DNA of 64,000 nucleotides from an uncultured Caulobacter sp. (GCA_937925635.1 CALALX010000013.1:10575-74574), one strand, 5' to 3'. Shown: positions 53,766 to 62,311, counted from the stretch's first letter. Numbers and translations: made by a program. The notes: generated by a model not told the origin, from the sequence alone.

Positions 53766-55973
53766 ATGGCGTTCGACAACCCCCTGGCCGGAGAAATCTG
53801 GGCGACCAAGTACCGCTTCGCGTCAGAGGCCGGGGGCGACGCCTCGCTCGCCGCGACCTGGGACCGCGTCGCCGCGGCGCTGGCCCACGCCGAAGCGCCC
53901 GGTCAACAGGACCTCTGGCGCCGCCGCTTCGAGGAGGCGTTGGAGGACTTCCGGTTCCTGCCCGCCGGTCGGATCATCGCCGGCGCCGGGACCGATCGCT
54001 CGGTGACCCTGTTCAACTGCTTTGTCATGGGCGCGATTCCCGACAGCCTGGAGGGCATATTTGGCCACGTGCGAGAGGCGGCCCTGACGCTGCAGCAGGG
54101 CGGCGGCGTGGGCATGGACTTCTCGTCGATCCGGCCGGCCGGCGCGCCGGTGATGGGCGTCGCCGCCGACGCCTCCGGCCCGCTCAGCTTCATGGACGTC
54201 TGGGACAGCATGTGCCGGACCATCATGTCCGCCGGCCAGAGGCGTGGGGCCATGATGGGCTGTCTGCGCATCGACCACCCCGACATCGAGGCCTTCATCG
54301 ACGCCAAGCGCGACCCCGGGCGGCTGCGGAACTTCAACCTCTCTGTGCTGGTCACCGACGCCTTCATGCAGGCCCTCGACCGCGGCGACGAGTGGTCGCT
54401 GATCTTCGACGGTCAGGTCGTGCGGACCGTGCCCGCGCCCGACCTCTGGCGGCGGCTGATGCAGGCCAACTACGACGCCGCCGAGCCGGGCGTGATCTTC
54501 ATCGACCGCGTCAACGCCCTGAACAACCTCGGCTACTGCGAGACGATCCTGGCCAGCAATCCCTGCGGCGAGCAGATGCTGCCCGCCTACGGCGCCTGCC
54601 TGCTGGGCTCCATAAACCTCGCCCGGCTGGTGGCGGCGCCGTTCACGCCGGAGGCGGCGTTGGACGAGGCCGCGCTCGCCGCGCTGACGCGGACGGCGGT
54701 CCGGATGCTCGACAACGTCATCGACGTCTCCCGCTTTCCGCTCGAAGCCCAGGCGGCCGAGGCGCGCGGCAAGCGGCGCATCGGACTGGGCGTCACTGGG
54801 TTGGCCGATGCGCTGGTCTTCTGCGGCGCGGCCTACGGCGGCGACCGCGCGGCGGCCCTGACGGAGCAGTGGCTCGGCCTGTTGAAGCGCGAGGCCTACC
54901 GCGCCTCCGCCGAACTGGCGGCCGAGAAGGGCCCCTTCCCGCTCTATGACCCCGCGATCCTGGATCGGCCGAACCTGCGCTCGCTCGACGAGGAGACGCG
55001 ATCGCTGATCGCGAAGCATGGCCTGCGCAACGGCTGCCTGACGTCGATCGCGCCGACCGGCACGACATCCCTGCTGGCCGGCAACGTCTCCTCCGGTGTC
55101 GAGCCGGTGTTCGCCTTCTCCTATCACCGCAAGGTGCGTCAGCCCGACGGGACCACGCGCGAGGAGCCGGTCGAGGACTACGCGCTGACCGTCTGGAAGC
55201 GTCTGCATGGCGAGGCGCCTCCGCCCGGAGACCTGTTCGTGACCGCCCAGACCCTGTCGCCGGCCGATCACGTGCGCATGCAGGCCGCGGCCCAGACGCT
55301 GGTCGACGCCTCGATCTCCAAGACCGTGAACTGCCCGGCGGACATCGACTTCGAGACCTTCGGGGCGATCTATCGCGATGGATACCGTGCCGGTTGCAAG
55401 GGGCTGACCACCTATCGCCCGAACGCGGTGACCGGGTCGGTGCTCAGCGTCGCGCCGCCGTCGCCCTCGCCCGAACCCCGATTGCCGCCGCGGCCGGACG
55501 CCCTCGAAGGCCGCACCTACAAGATCGCCTGGCCGGACAGCGCCCACGCCACCTATGTCACCCTGAACGATGTCGCCGATGGCGACGGTCGGCGGCCGTT
55601 CGAGATCTTCGTCAACTCCAAGAACATGGAGCACTACGCCTGGACCCTGGGCCTGACGCGGATGATCTCAGCCGTCTTCCGGCGGGGCGGCGACGTCAGC
55701 TTCGTGGCCGAAGAGCTGAAGGCCGTGTTCGACCCGCGCGGCGGGGCCTGGGTCAACGGCCGCTATGTGCCGTCGATGCTGGCCGCGATCGGCGCGGTGA
55801 TCGAACGGCACCTGCAGTGCGAGCCCGTCGAGCCGGGCGCAACCAATCCCGCGCCTGTGGCTGTCGCAAGTCAGCCCAAGGCCTGCGCCTGTCCGCGTTG
55901 CGGTTCCTTCGACCTGGTTCGCAAGGAGGGCTGCGACACCTGCTTCGCCTGCGGCTACTCGAAATGCGGCTGA
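53766..55973 (+). CDS. nrdJ: Adenosylcobalamin-dependent (class II) ribonucleotide reductase
   Basis: Makes deoxynucleotides without oxygen, using B12 to form the thiyl radical. The 735-residue protein shows the substrate-loop region TLFNCFVMGAIPDS with an active-site cysteine, GVGMDFSSIRPAG, the radical-site region SNPCGEQMLPAYGACLLGSINL, and SIAPTGTTSLLAGNVSSGVEP. The C-terminus ends with a six-cysteine CPRC-GCDTCFACGYSKC segment that delivers electrons from thioredoxin or binds zinc. Part of the anaerobic island. ATG at 53766. Confidence 0.92.
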   Translation: MAFDNPLAGEIWATKYRFASEAGGDASLAATWDRVAAALAHAEAPGQQDLWRRRFEEALEDFRFLPAGRIIAGAGTDRSVTLFNCFVMGAIPDSLEGIFGHVREAALTLQQGGGVGMDFSSIRPAGAPVMGVAADASGPLSFMDVWDSMCRTIMSAGQRRGAMMGCLRIDHPDIEAFIDAKRDPGRLRNFNLSVLVTDAFMQALDRGDEWSLIFDGQVVRTVPAPDLWRRLMQANYDAAEPGVIFIDRVNALNNLGYCETILASNPCGEQMLPAYGACLLGSINLARLVAAPFTPEAALDEAALAALTRTAVRMLDNVIDVSRFPLEAQAAEARGKRRIGLGVTGLADALVFCGAAYGGDRAAALTEQWLGLLKREAYRASAELAAEKGPFPLYDPAILDRPNLRSLDEETRSLIAKHGLRNGCLTSIAPTGTTSLLAGNVSSGVEPVFAFSYHRKVRQPDGTTREEPVEDYALTVWKRLHGEAPPPGDLFVTAQTLSPADHVRMQAAAQTLVDASISKTVNCPADIDFETFGAIYRDGYRAGCKGLTTYRPNAVTGSVLSVAPPSPSPEPRLPPRPDALEGRTYKIAWPDSAHATYVTLNDVADGDGRRPFEIFVNSKNMEHYAWTLGLTRMISAVFRRGGDVSFVAEELKAVFDPRGGAWVNGRYVPSMLAAIGAVIERHLQCEPVEPGATNPAPVAVASQPKACACPRCGSFDLVRKEGCDTCFACGYSKCG

Positions 55974-55981
55974 GGCTCCGG

Positions 55982-55995
55982 TTGATGATCATCAA
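55982..55995 (+). promoter_or_regulatory. Consensus FNR/DNR site upstream of nnrS
   Basis: TTGAT-GATC-ATCAA, exact consensus, eight bases after the nrdJ stop. Class II spacing puts the transcript start near 56030, at or one base before the nnrS ATG (56031), which would give a leaderless or nearly leaderless mRNA. Confidence 0.85.
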
Positions 55996-56030
55996 GGCGG
56001 ATCGCGCCGTCTCCGCGTAGGGATCCCGCC

Positions 56031-57200
56031 ATGTCCACGGCAGAACGACGCCGCGCCTTCACGGGCCCGCCCCTCCTCACCTACGGCTTCCGACCCTTCT
56101 TCCTGTTCGGCGCCCTGTGGGGCGCGGCGGTCGTGCCGCTGTGGCTCTGGAGCCTGCTGGCGGGAGGCCCGGCCGCCTTCACGCGCGACTGGCATGTGCA
56201 CGAGATGCTGTTCGGCTTTCTCGCCGCCATCGTCGCCGGCTTCCTGACCACCTCCGTCCCCAACTGGACCGGTCGGATGCCCGTCGTCGGCGCGCCGCTC
56301 GCGGGGCTGGTGATCCTGTGGGCGGCGGGCCGACTGGCCATGCTCTTGGCCGGTGTCCTCGGGCCATGGTCGAAGGCCGTCGACAGCCTGTTCCTGATCG
56401 TCTTCGCCGCCGTGATCTGGCGCGAGATTCTGGCGGGCCGCAACTGGCGCAACCTGCCCGTGGCGCTGCTGCTGACGGTGCTGGCGGCGGCCAATGTCGC
56501 CTTCCACGCGGGCGGCGGCGTCTCGCCGGTCGGCGAACGCGCCGCCCTGGCGGTCGGGTCGGTGCTGATCGCCCTGATCGGCGGCCGCATTGTGCCAAGC
56601 TTCACCCGCAACTGGATGAAGGCCCGCGACCTGGCGCCGCAGCCGGCAGGATTTGGCCTGGTCGACAGAACCGCGCTCGCCCTGACCGTCGGCGGAACCA
56701 TCGCCTGGACAGTGCTTCCGGCCGCGCCGATCAGCGGCGCGCTGCTTCTGCTCGCCGGCGCGGCCCTGGCCGCCCGCCTCGCGCGCTGGCAGGGCTGGCG
56801 GACGATCGCCGAGCCGCTCGTCTGGATCCTCCACCTCGGCTACGGCTGGCTGGCGCTGGCCCTCGCCTTGACCGGCGCGGCGGCGCTCTGGCCCGGGACC
56901 GTTCCGCGCACCGCGGCGCTCCACGCCCTCACGGTCGGCGGCGTCGGCGTGATGACGTTGGCCGTGATGACCCGCGCCAGCCGCGGGCATACCGGCCGCC
57001 CCCTCCGCGCCGACAGATGGACAACGGGGCTCTACCTCCTCATCAACCTCGCCGCGTTCCTGCGTGTGGCGGCGCCGTTCACAGGCGAGGCCCAGCCTGC
57101 CCTGCTCGCCGCCTCGGCCGGGCTCTGGACGCTCGCGTTCGGTGGCTTCGCCGCCGTCTACGGCCGCATGTTGACCACCCGGCGCCCCGCCTCCGCTTGA
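56031..57200 (+). CDS. nnrS: NnrS family haem-copper membrane protein
   Basis: A 389-residue protein with about 12 transmembrane helices, protecting against NO in denitrifiers. The start MSTAERRRAFTGPPLLTYGFRPFFLFGALWG has the family motif YGFRPFF, followed by the HVHEMLFGF histidine motif, SVPNWTGRMP, GGRIVPSFTRNW and the late LHALTVGGVGVMTLAVMTRASRGHTGR. A consensus FNR site precedes it. Expected where nitrite or nitrate respiration makes NO, though no nir or nor genes are in the window. Confidence 0.94.
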   Translation: MSTAERRRAFTGPPLLTYGFRPFFLFGALWGAAVVPLWLWSLLAGGPAAFTRDWHVHEMLFGFLAAIVAGFLTTSVPNWTGRMPVVGAPLAGLVILWAAGRLAMLLAGVLGPWSKAVDSLFLIVFAAVIWREILAGRNWRNLPVALLLTVLAAANVAFHAGGGVSPVGERAALAVGSVLIALIGGRIVPSFTRNWMKARDLAPQPAGFGLVDRTALALTVGGTIAWTVLPAAPISGALLLLAGAALAARLARWQGWRTIAEPLVWILHLGYGWLALALALTGAAALWPGTVPRTAALHALTVGGVGVMTLAVMTRASRGHTGRPLRADRWTTGLYLLINLAAFLRVAAPFTGEAQPALLAASAGLWTLAFGGFAAVYGRMLTTRRPASA

Positions 57201-57210
57201 CGGTTGTCAA
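57197..57210 (+). promoter_or_regulatory. FNR/DNR-type site upstream of moaA
   Basis: TTGAC-GGTT-GTCAA, perfect inverted halves, overlapping the final bases of nnrS. Class II spacing predicts a start near 57245, upstream of the proposed moaA start and excluding the longer in-frame N-terminal extension. Confidence 0.78.
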
Positions 57211-57383
57211 TCGGGGTCGCGGCCGACGCGGCTATGATCATCGCGATCGGTCGACACGGCCGATCGAACGCTCCGAGCGTCCCGACCTTCGGCCCCGCGC
57301 CATGGACGGTCCGCCGCGCCGGATTTCCGGCAAGGGCTACGGGGGAAACGCCGTCGCCTCCCGTGCTTGGAAAGGGGCCAGCC

Positions 57384-58361
57384 TTGGGTCAACTCGCCGA
57401 CGGCTTTGGCCGTCGCTTCCACTATCTCCGGCTCTCGATCACCGAGGTCTGCAACTTCCGTTGCACCTACTGTCTTCCCAACGGCTACCGGAAGGCCGGC
57501 TCGCAGAGCTTCCTCACGCCGCTCCAGTGCGAGCGGGTGGTGCGGGCCTTCGCCGACCTCGGGGTATCGAAGGTGCGGCTGACCGGCGGCGAGCCGACCG
57601 TGAGGCGCGACCTGGCGGACATCATCGGGCGCACGGCGGCCACCGCTGGAGTCGGCAAGATCTGCCTGACCACCAATGGCTGGAACCTGGAGCGGCAAGT
57701 CGCCGCCTGGCGGGCCGCGGGTCTGACCAATCTCAACGTCAGCATTGATTCCCTGGACGGCGAGACCTTCCACGCCATAACCGGACACGATCGCCTGGCC
57801 CGGGTCGTCGCCGGCGTCGACCGCGCGCTGGCCGAAGGGGTTCCGACGGTGAAGGTCAACAGCGTGCTCCTCAGGGACACCTGTGACCGGGGCTTTGACG
57901 CCTTCGCCGGGTTCGTGCGCGATCGCCCGGTCTCCGTGCGGTTTATCGAGCTCATGCGCACCGGCGACAACGCCGACTACTTCAACCGGCAACACATGGC
58001 GGGCGCAGTCCTCGCTGACTGGCTCGCGGCGCGCGGCTGGACGCCGATGGCCCGGGCCATCGACGCCGGCCCCGCCGTCGAGTTCAGCCATCCGGACCAT
58101 GCCGGCCGGATCGGCCTGATCGCGCCCTATGCGCCGGGCTTCTGCGACAGCTGCAACAGGCTGCGTGTCACCGCCAAGGGCCAGTTGAGGCTCTGCCTGT
58201 TCGGGGACCTCGGCGTCGACCTTCGCGACCTCCTCGTCAACGATGAGCCAGAGGCGCTGCGCGGCCGCATCACGCGGGCCCTCGCAGCCAAGCCGGCCGG
58301 CCACAGGCTGCGCGAAGGCTTCACGGGCGGCACGCGTCAACTGGCCCAGTACGGCGGCTGA
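57384..58361 (+). CDS. moaA: GTP 3',8-cyclase MoaA
   Basis: Radical-SAM enzyme of the first molybdenum-cofactor step, cyclising GTP. The 325-residue product has the SAM cluster motif CNFRCTYC, VRLTGGEPTVRRDL, the second cluster CDSCNRLRVTAKGQLRLC and the C-terminal Gly-Gly (QLAQYGG) needed for activity. I choose TTG 57384, six bases after GGGG; a GTG at 57363 is the alternative. An ATG much further upstream would begin before the predicted transcript start. moaC is not in the window. Confidence 0.92.
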   Translation: MGQLADGFGRRFHYLRLSITEVCNFRCTYCLPNGYRKAGSQSFLTPLQCERVVRAFADLGVSKVRLTGGEPTVRRDLADIIGRTAATAGVGKICLTTNGWNLERQVAAWRAAGLTNLNVSIDSLDGETFHAITGHDRLARVVAGVDRALAEGVPTVKVNSVLLRDTCDRGFDAFAGFVRDRPVSVRFIELMRTGDNADYFNRQHMAGAVLADWLAARGWTPMARAIDAGPAVEFSHPDHAGRIGLIAPYAPGFCDSCNRLRVTAKGQLRLCLFGDLGVDLRDLLVNDEPEALRGRITRALAAKPAGHRLREGFTGGTRQLAQYGG

Positions 58362-58444
58362 CCCAGCGCTTCCACCGCCATCCGCGCGCCGCGGAGCCGT
58401 TCCGATCCCCCATGCAGGCGACCGCCCGCCGGACGTCCGGCGGC

Positions 58445-59212
58445 TCAGGCGGCGTCGGCGCCCACGGGCCAGCGCTCGCGCTGCGCCTCGCCGATCAGGC
58501 CGTCGGTCACGGGCTGATGGTTGTCGATCAGGGGATGCGGTTTGGCGATGCGCTCCAGGACAGCGGGTCGCGTGATCGACACGCGCGGTCCGGCGACCTC
58601 GACGCCGTAGTCGGCAAGCGCGGCGAAGGCGCGCGACAGGTTTTCCGGAGTCATGCCCAACAGCGAGGCGAGCACCCGCTTCTCGTGCGGCAGGACAAAG
58701 GTCGAGGCCCCGCCCTGGCGATGGCGTTGGGTGATCAGATAGTTGGCCAGGCGCTCCTGACCGGTGCGCAGCTTCTGACTCTTGAGCGTCCGCACCAGAC
58801 CCCGATAGCAGCCGGCCAGTTCCTGAGCGACTGCAAGCCCGAATCGCGCGTCCTCGACCATCGCCCGGCGCAGGGCCTCGCCGGAAATCATGAGAATGTC
58901 CGACCGCTCCAGCGTGCGGGCGCTCATCAGGCCGTCGGCGTCGAGCACCACGGCCGCCAGAATGAAGGTCGAGACCGGCTTGAGCAGCGCCAGCGTGGTC
59001 TCCTTGTCGTTCCAGGTCCCCTCGAGTTCGACGAGGCCGTCCAGAAGCACATAGAGGAAGTCGACCCGGTCGCCCTCGAGCAGCAGCGTCGTTCCAGCCG
59101 GGAACCGTTGCAGGAAGGCGCCCGCCACCAGCGACCGGAAGGTCTCCGGCGCACAGTGGGAGAAGAGCGGCAGGCCGCGCACCCGTTCGAGATCGACATC
59201 GCGCATCGGCAT
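58445..59212 (-). CDS. Crp/Fnr-family transcriptional regulator (DNR/NarR-like)
   Basis: Likely master regulator of this island. The 255-residue protein has a cyclic-nucleotide-like sensor domain (to ~125), a long dimer helix and an HTH with EKRVLASLLGMTPENLSRAF. Recognition residues E190, S193 and R194 are the E--SR pattern of proteins that read TTGAT half-sites. There is no N-terminal cysteine cluster (only C20 in SHCAPETF), so it is not a classical oxygen-sensing Fnr and more likely senses NO via haem or another signal. ATG at 59212. Two matching sites upstream suggest autoregulation. Confidence 0.9.
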   Translation of the reverse strand: MPMRDVDLERVRGLPLFSHCAPETFRSLVAGAFLQRFPAGTTLLLEGDRVDFLYVLLDGLVELEGTWNDKETTLALLKPVSTFILAAVVLDADGLMSARTLERSDILMISGEALRRAMVEDARFGLAVAQELAGCYRGLVRTLKSQKLRTGQERLANYLITQRHRQGGASTFVLPHEKRVLASLLGMTPENLSRAFAALADYGVEVAGPRVSITRPAVLERIAKPHPLIDNHQPVTDGLIGEAQRERWPVGADAA

Positions 59213-59269
59213 GGCCAGCCCCCCGCATCGTACAGGCCGCCAGATTCGACTCCTCGCGGGTTCCGAGCC

Positions 59270-59283
59270 TTGATCCATGTCAA
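59270..59283. promoter_or_regulatory. FNR/DNR-type site 1 upstream of the Crp/Fnr gene
   Basis: TTGAT-CCAT-GTCAA, both half-sites in good form. Centre 64 bp before the regulator ATG, so transcription could start near 59235 and leave a 23-nt leader, consistent with autoregulation. Confidence 0.72.
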
Positions 59284-59309
59284 AAGCCCGGACGGTGGCC
59301 GCCCGAGAC

Positions 59310-59323
59310 TTGATGCATATCAA
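59310..59323. promoter_or_regulatory. Consensus FNR/DNR site 2 in the fnr-narK region
   Basis: TTGAT-GCAT-ATCAA, exact consensus, 40 bp from site 1 (about four helical turns between centres). It is not at class II spacing for either gene; it may assist activation or repression of the regulator or narK from a distance. The flanking 59320-59450 is unusually AT-rich for this genome. Confidence 0.8.
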
Positions 59324-59422
59324 GCGGCAAATAGAAATTGATCATACGCGAGCATGTTACTGATCACTTTCCGCATGATATTTATCTGATTACAGAAAAA
59401 ACCGAGCAACATTCGGCTCGTC

Positions 59423-59436
59423 TTGACTTTCATCAA
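59423..59436 (+). promoter_or_regulatory. FNR/DNR-type site upstream of narK1
   Basis: TTGAC-TTTC-ATCAA. Class II spacing predicts transcription from about 59471, which rules out the longer in-frame ATG at 59338 and fits a GTG start at 59482 or 59512. Confidence 0.78.
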
Positions 59437-59481
59437 ACGCAACGGCGCGCGAACGGGGCAATTCACTTCCCGCCGGATGAC

Positions 59482-60873
59482 GTGATCCGGCGCAATCCGC
59501 TCCGGCCCGTCGTGACCAAGATCATCGCCCCCGCCCAACCCGGTTCCGGCTCCGCCCTTTGGGCCAGCACCTTCGCCTTCACCGCCTGCTTCGCGGTCTG
59601 GACGATCTTCTCGATCATCGGCGTGCAGATCAAACAGGAGCTGGGGCTTAGCGAAGCGCAGTTCGGCCTTCTGGCCGGCACGCCGATCCTGACCGGATCG
59701 CTCGTGCGCGTATTCCTGGGCGTCTGGACCGACCAGTACGGCGGCCGGCTGGTCAATCTGCTGGTGATGCTGTCGGCGGCCCTGGCCACCTGGCTGCTCT
59801 CCCACGCCCAGACCTATCCGCAGTTTCTGGTGGCCGCGCTCGGGGTCGGCCTGGCCGGCGGCTCGTTCGCGGTCGGCGTGGCCTATGTGTCCAAGTTCTT
59901 CCCGAAGGAACGGCAGGGCACGGCCCTCGGAATCTTCGGGGCCGGCAACGTCGGGGCGGCCGTGACCAAGTTCGCCGCGCCGTTCGTCATGGTCGCCTTC
60001 GGCTGGGAGACCGTCGCCCAGGTCTGGGCCGTCGCCCTTGCCGCCATCGCGATCGTCTTCTTCCTGGTGACGCGCGACGATCCGCAACTGGTCGAACGCC
60101 GCCGCACCGGAGCCAAACCCGTCCCCACCGCGATGCAGTTCACGCCGCTGATGCAGCTGCAGGTCTGGCGCTTCTCGCTCTACTACTTCTTCGTCTTCGG
60201 CGCCTTCGTGGCCCTGGCCCTGTGGCTGCCGCACTATCTGGTCGGCGTCTATGGCCTGGACATCAAGGTGGCCGGCATGGTCGCCGCCGCCTATTCGATC
60301 CCGGGCTCGCTGTTCCGGGTGTTCGGCGGCTGGCTCTCCGACCGCATCGGCGCCCGCCGGGTGATGTACATCACCTTCGGGGTCAGCGTGGCCTGCACCT
60401 TCCTGCTGTCCTACCCGCCGACCAGCTACGTCGTCGACGGCGTCGACGGACCGATCGCCTTCCGCCTCGCGACCGGTCTCGGCCCCTTCATCGTCCTGTT
60501 GTTCTGCCTCGGCTTCGCCATGAGCCTGGGCAAGGCGGCCGTCTACAAGCACATCCCCGTCTACTACCCCGACACGATCGGATCGGTCGGCGGCCTCGTC
60601 GGCATGGTCGGCGGTCTGGGCGGCTTCGTGCTGCCGATCACCTTCGGCCTGCTCAATGACCTCACCGGCGTCTGGACCAGCTGCTTCATGCTGCTCTTCC
60701 TGCTGGTCGCCTCGGCCCTGACCTGGATGCACTTCGCCATCCGGCGGATGGAGCGGGCGCGGACGCCGCAGCTGTCGCACCTGCCCGAGCTGCCGGAGAT
60801 GTCCGGCCTTCACCCCAGCCCTTCCACCGGCCCCGCCGCCGTCGCCCCCGCGCCGGTCGCGGCGGCCGGCTGA
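59482..60873 (+). CDS. narK: NarK-family nitrate/nitrite MFS transporter (first copy)
   Basis: Imports nitrate or exchanges it for nitrite. About 463 residues and 12 helices from GTG 59482 (59512 is an alternative, downstream of the predicted transcript start). It begins ALWASTFAFTACFAVWTIFSIIG, and has the NarK-type GGLLAGTPILTGSLVRVFLGVWTDQYGGR, GLAGGSFAVGVAYVSKFFP and FCLGFAMSLGKAAVYKHIPVYYPD nitrate-signature region. The C-terminus has a Pro/Ala-rich tail. First of two narK genes, 16 bp apart, leading into narG; NarK1-like proton symporter is a reasonable guess. Confidence 0.9.
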   Translation: MIRRNPLRPVVTKIIAPAQPGSGSALWASTFAFTACFAVWTIFSIIGVQIKQELGLSEAQFGLLAGTPILTGSLVRVFLGVWTDQYGGRLVNLLVMLSAALATWLLSHAQTYPQFLVAALGVGLAGGSFAVGVAYVSKFFPKERQGTALGIFGAGNVGAAVTKFAAPFVMVAFGWETVAQVWAVALAAIAIVFFLVTRDDPQLVERRRTGAKPVPTAMQFTPLMQLQVWRFSLYYFFVFGAFVALALWLPHYLVGVYGLDIKVAGMVAAAYSIPGSLFRVFGGWLSDRIGARRVMYITFGVSVACTFLLSYPPTSYVVDGVDGPIAFRLATGLGPFIVLLFCLGFAMSLGKAAVYKHIPVYYPDTIGSVGGLVGMVGGLGGFVLPITFGLLNDLTGVWTSCFMLLFLLVASALTWMHFAIRRMERARTPQLSHLPELPEMSGLHPSPSTGPAAVAPAPVAAAG

Positions 60874-60889
60874 CCTCCAGGAGCGTTCG

Positions 60890-62311
60890 ATGGCTTCCGC
60901 CTCGCCCCACAAGCACATCCTGACCGACTGGCGGCCGGAGGACCCCGACTTCTGGGCCTCGACCGGCAAGGCCATCGCCACGCGCAACCTGTGGATCTCG
61001 GTCCCCAACCTCCTCCTGGCCTTCTCGGTGTGGATGGTCTGGTCGATGGTCGTCGCCAAGCTGAAGCTGATCGGCTTCGCCTTCACCACCGATCAGCTGT
61101 TCTGGCTGGCCGCCCTGCCGGCCCTGTCGGGCGCCACCCTGCGCCTCTTCTACAGCTTCATCGTGCCGGTCTTCGGCGGCCGGATGTGGACGGTGCTCTC
61201 GACGCTGTCGCTGCTGGTGCCGTCGATCGGCATCGGGCTGGCCGTGCAGAATCCGCAGACGCCCTACGCCGCCTTCGTGATCCTCGCCCTGCTGTGCGGC
61301 TTCGGCGGCGGCAACTTCGCCTCCTCGATGTCGAACATCTCGTTCTTCTTCCCCAAGGCCGAGAAGGGCAACGCGCTCGCCATCAACGCCGGCTTCGGAA
61401 ACCTCGGCGTCAGCGTGATGCAGTTCCTCATCCCGCTCGTGATCGCCATGGGGGCCTTCGCGCCCGTCGTCGGCGCGCCGCAGATCGCCGTCGAGAAGGG
61501 CGTCGAGAGCCAGATCTGGCTGCAGAACGCCGGCTTCGTCTGGGTTCCGTTCATCGTCGCCGCGGCCGCCGCCGCCTGGGTCGGCATGAACGACATCAGC
61601 TCGGCCAAGGCCTCCTTCGCGACCCAGGCGGTGGTGTTCCAGCGCAAACACAACTGGCTGATGTGCTACCTCTATGTCGGCACCTTCGGCTCGTTCATCG
61701 GCTTCTCGGCGGCCTTTCCCCTGCTGGCCAAGACGCTGTTCCCGACGGTCATGGTGCTGAAGATCGCCTTCCTCGGACCGCTGGTCGGCGCCCTGTCGCG
61801 CGCCCTGACCGGCTGGGTCTCCGACAGGTGGGGCGGCCAGCACGTCACCCACTGGGTGTTCCTGGCGCTGTCCGCGGGCGTGCTGGGCGTTCTCTACAGC
61901 ATCGGCGCGACGGGTGCGGCCCCCTCGTTCCCCCTCTTCTTCGCGGCCTTCCTGTGGCTGTTCTTCTGGACCGGCGTGGGCAACGCCTCGACCTTCCAGA
62001 TGATCCCCGCGATCGTCCGCAGCGACATGCCCCGGCTGATGCCGACGGCGGACGCCGCCGCCCGCCTGAAGGCCTCCGAGATGGAGGCGGCCGCGATCGT
62101 CGGCTTCAGCTCCGCCATCGGCGCCTACGGCGGCTTCTTCATTCCCAAGGCGTTCGGTGACTCGCTGAAGGCGACCGGAGACCCGGCCACCGCCCTGTAC
62201 GTGTTCCTCGCCTTCTACCTGAGCTGCGTCGTCGTGAACTGGGCCTTCTACGCCCGCCGCTCGTCGCTGCTGCACGCCCCCCAAACCACCGTGAACAAGG
62301 CGGTCGCGTAA
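60890..62311 (+). CDS. narK2: NarK-family nitrate/nitrite antiporter (second copy)
   Basis: A 473-residue MFS carrier with about 12 helices, more like nitrate/nitrite antiporters (NarK2). The first half has ALPALSGATLRLFYSFIVPVFGGRMW and CGFGGGNFASSMSNISFFFPKAEKGNALAINAGFGNLG, the second half FWTGVGNASTFQMIPAIV and the GFSSAIGAYGGFFIPKAFG nitrate-signature repeat. ATG at 60890 follows AGGAG. Its stop overlaps the narG start by one base (TAATG), linking transport and reduction. Confidence 0.92.
   Translation: MASASPHKHILTDWRPEDPDFWASTGKAIATRNLWISVPNLLLAFSVWMVWSMVVAKLKLIGFAFTTDQLFWLAALPALSGATLRLFYSFIVPVFGGRMWTVLSTLSLLVPSIGIGLAVQNPQTPYAAFVILALLCGFGGGNFASSMSNISFFFPKAEKGNALAINAGFGNLGVSVMQFLIPLVIAMGAFAPVVGAPQIAVEKGVESQIWLQNAGFVWVPFIVAAAAAAWVGMNDISSAKASFATQAVVFQRKHNWLMCYLYVGTFGSFIGFSAAFPLLAKTLFPTVMVLKIAFLGPLVGALSRALTGWVSDRWGGQHVTHWVFLALSAGVLGVLYSIGATGAAPSFPLFFAAFLWLFFWTGVGNASTFQMIPAIVRSDMPRLMPTADAAARLKASEMEAAAIVGFSSAIGAYGGFFIPKAFGDSLKATGDPATALYVFLAFYLSCVVVNWAFYARRSSLLHAPQTTVNKAVA

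Noticed and set aside
53823..55634. A 603-codon open frame antisense to the ribonucleotide reductase gene
   Set aside because: Composition is the mirror of the real gene with Arg/Gly/Ala bias and no family motif; typical of antisense frames at high GC.
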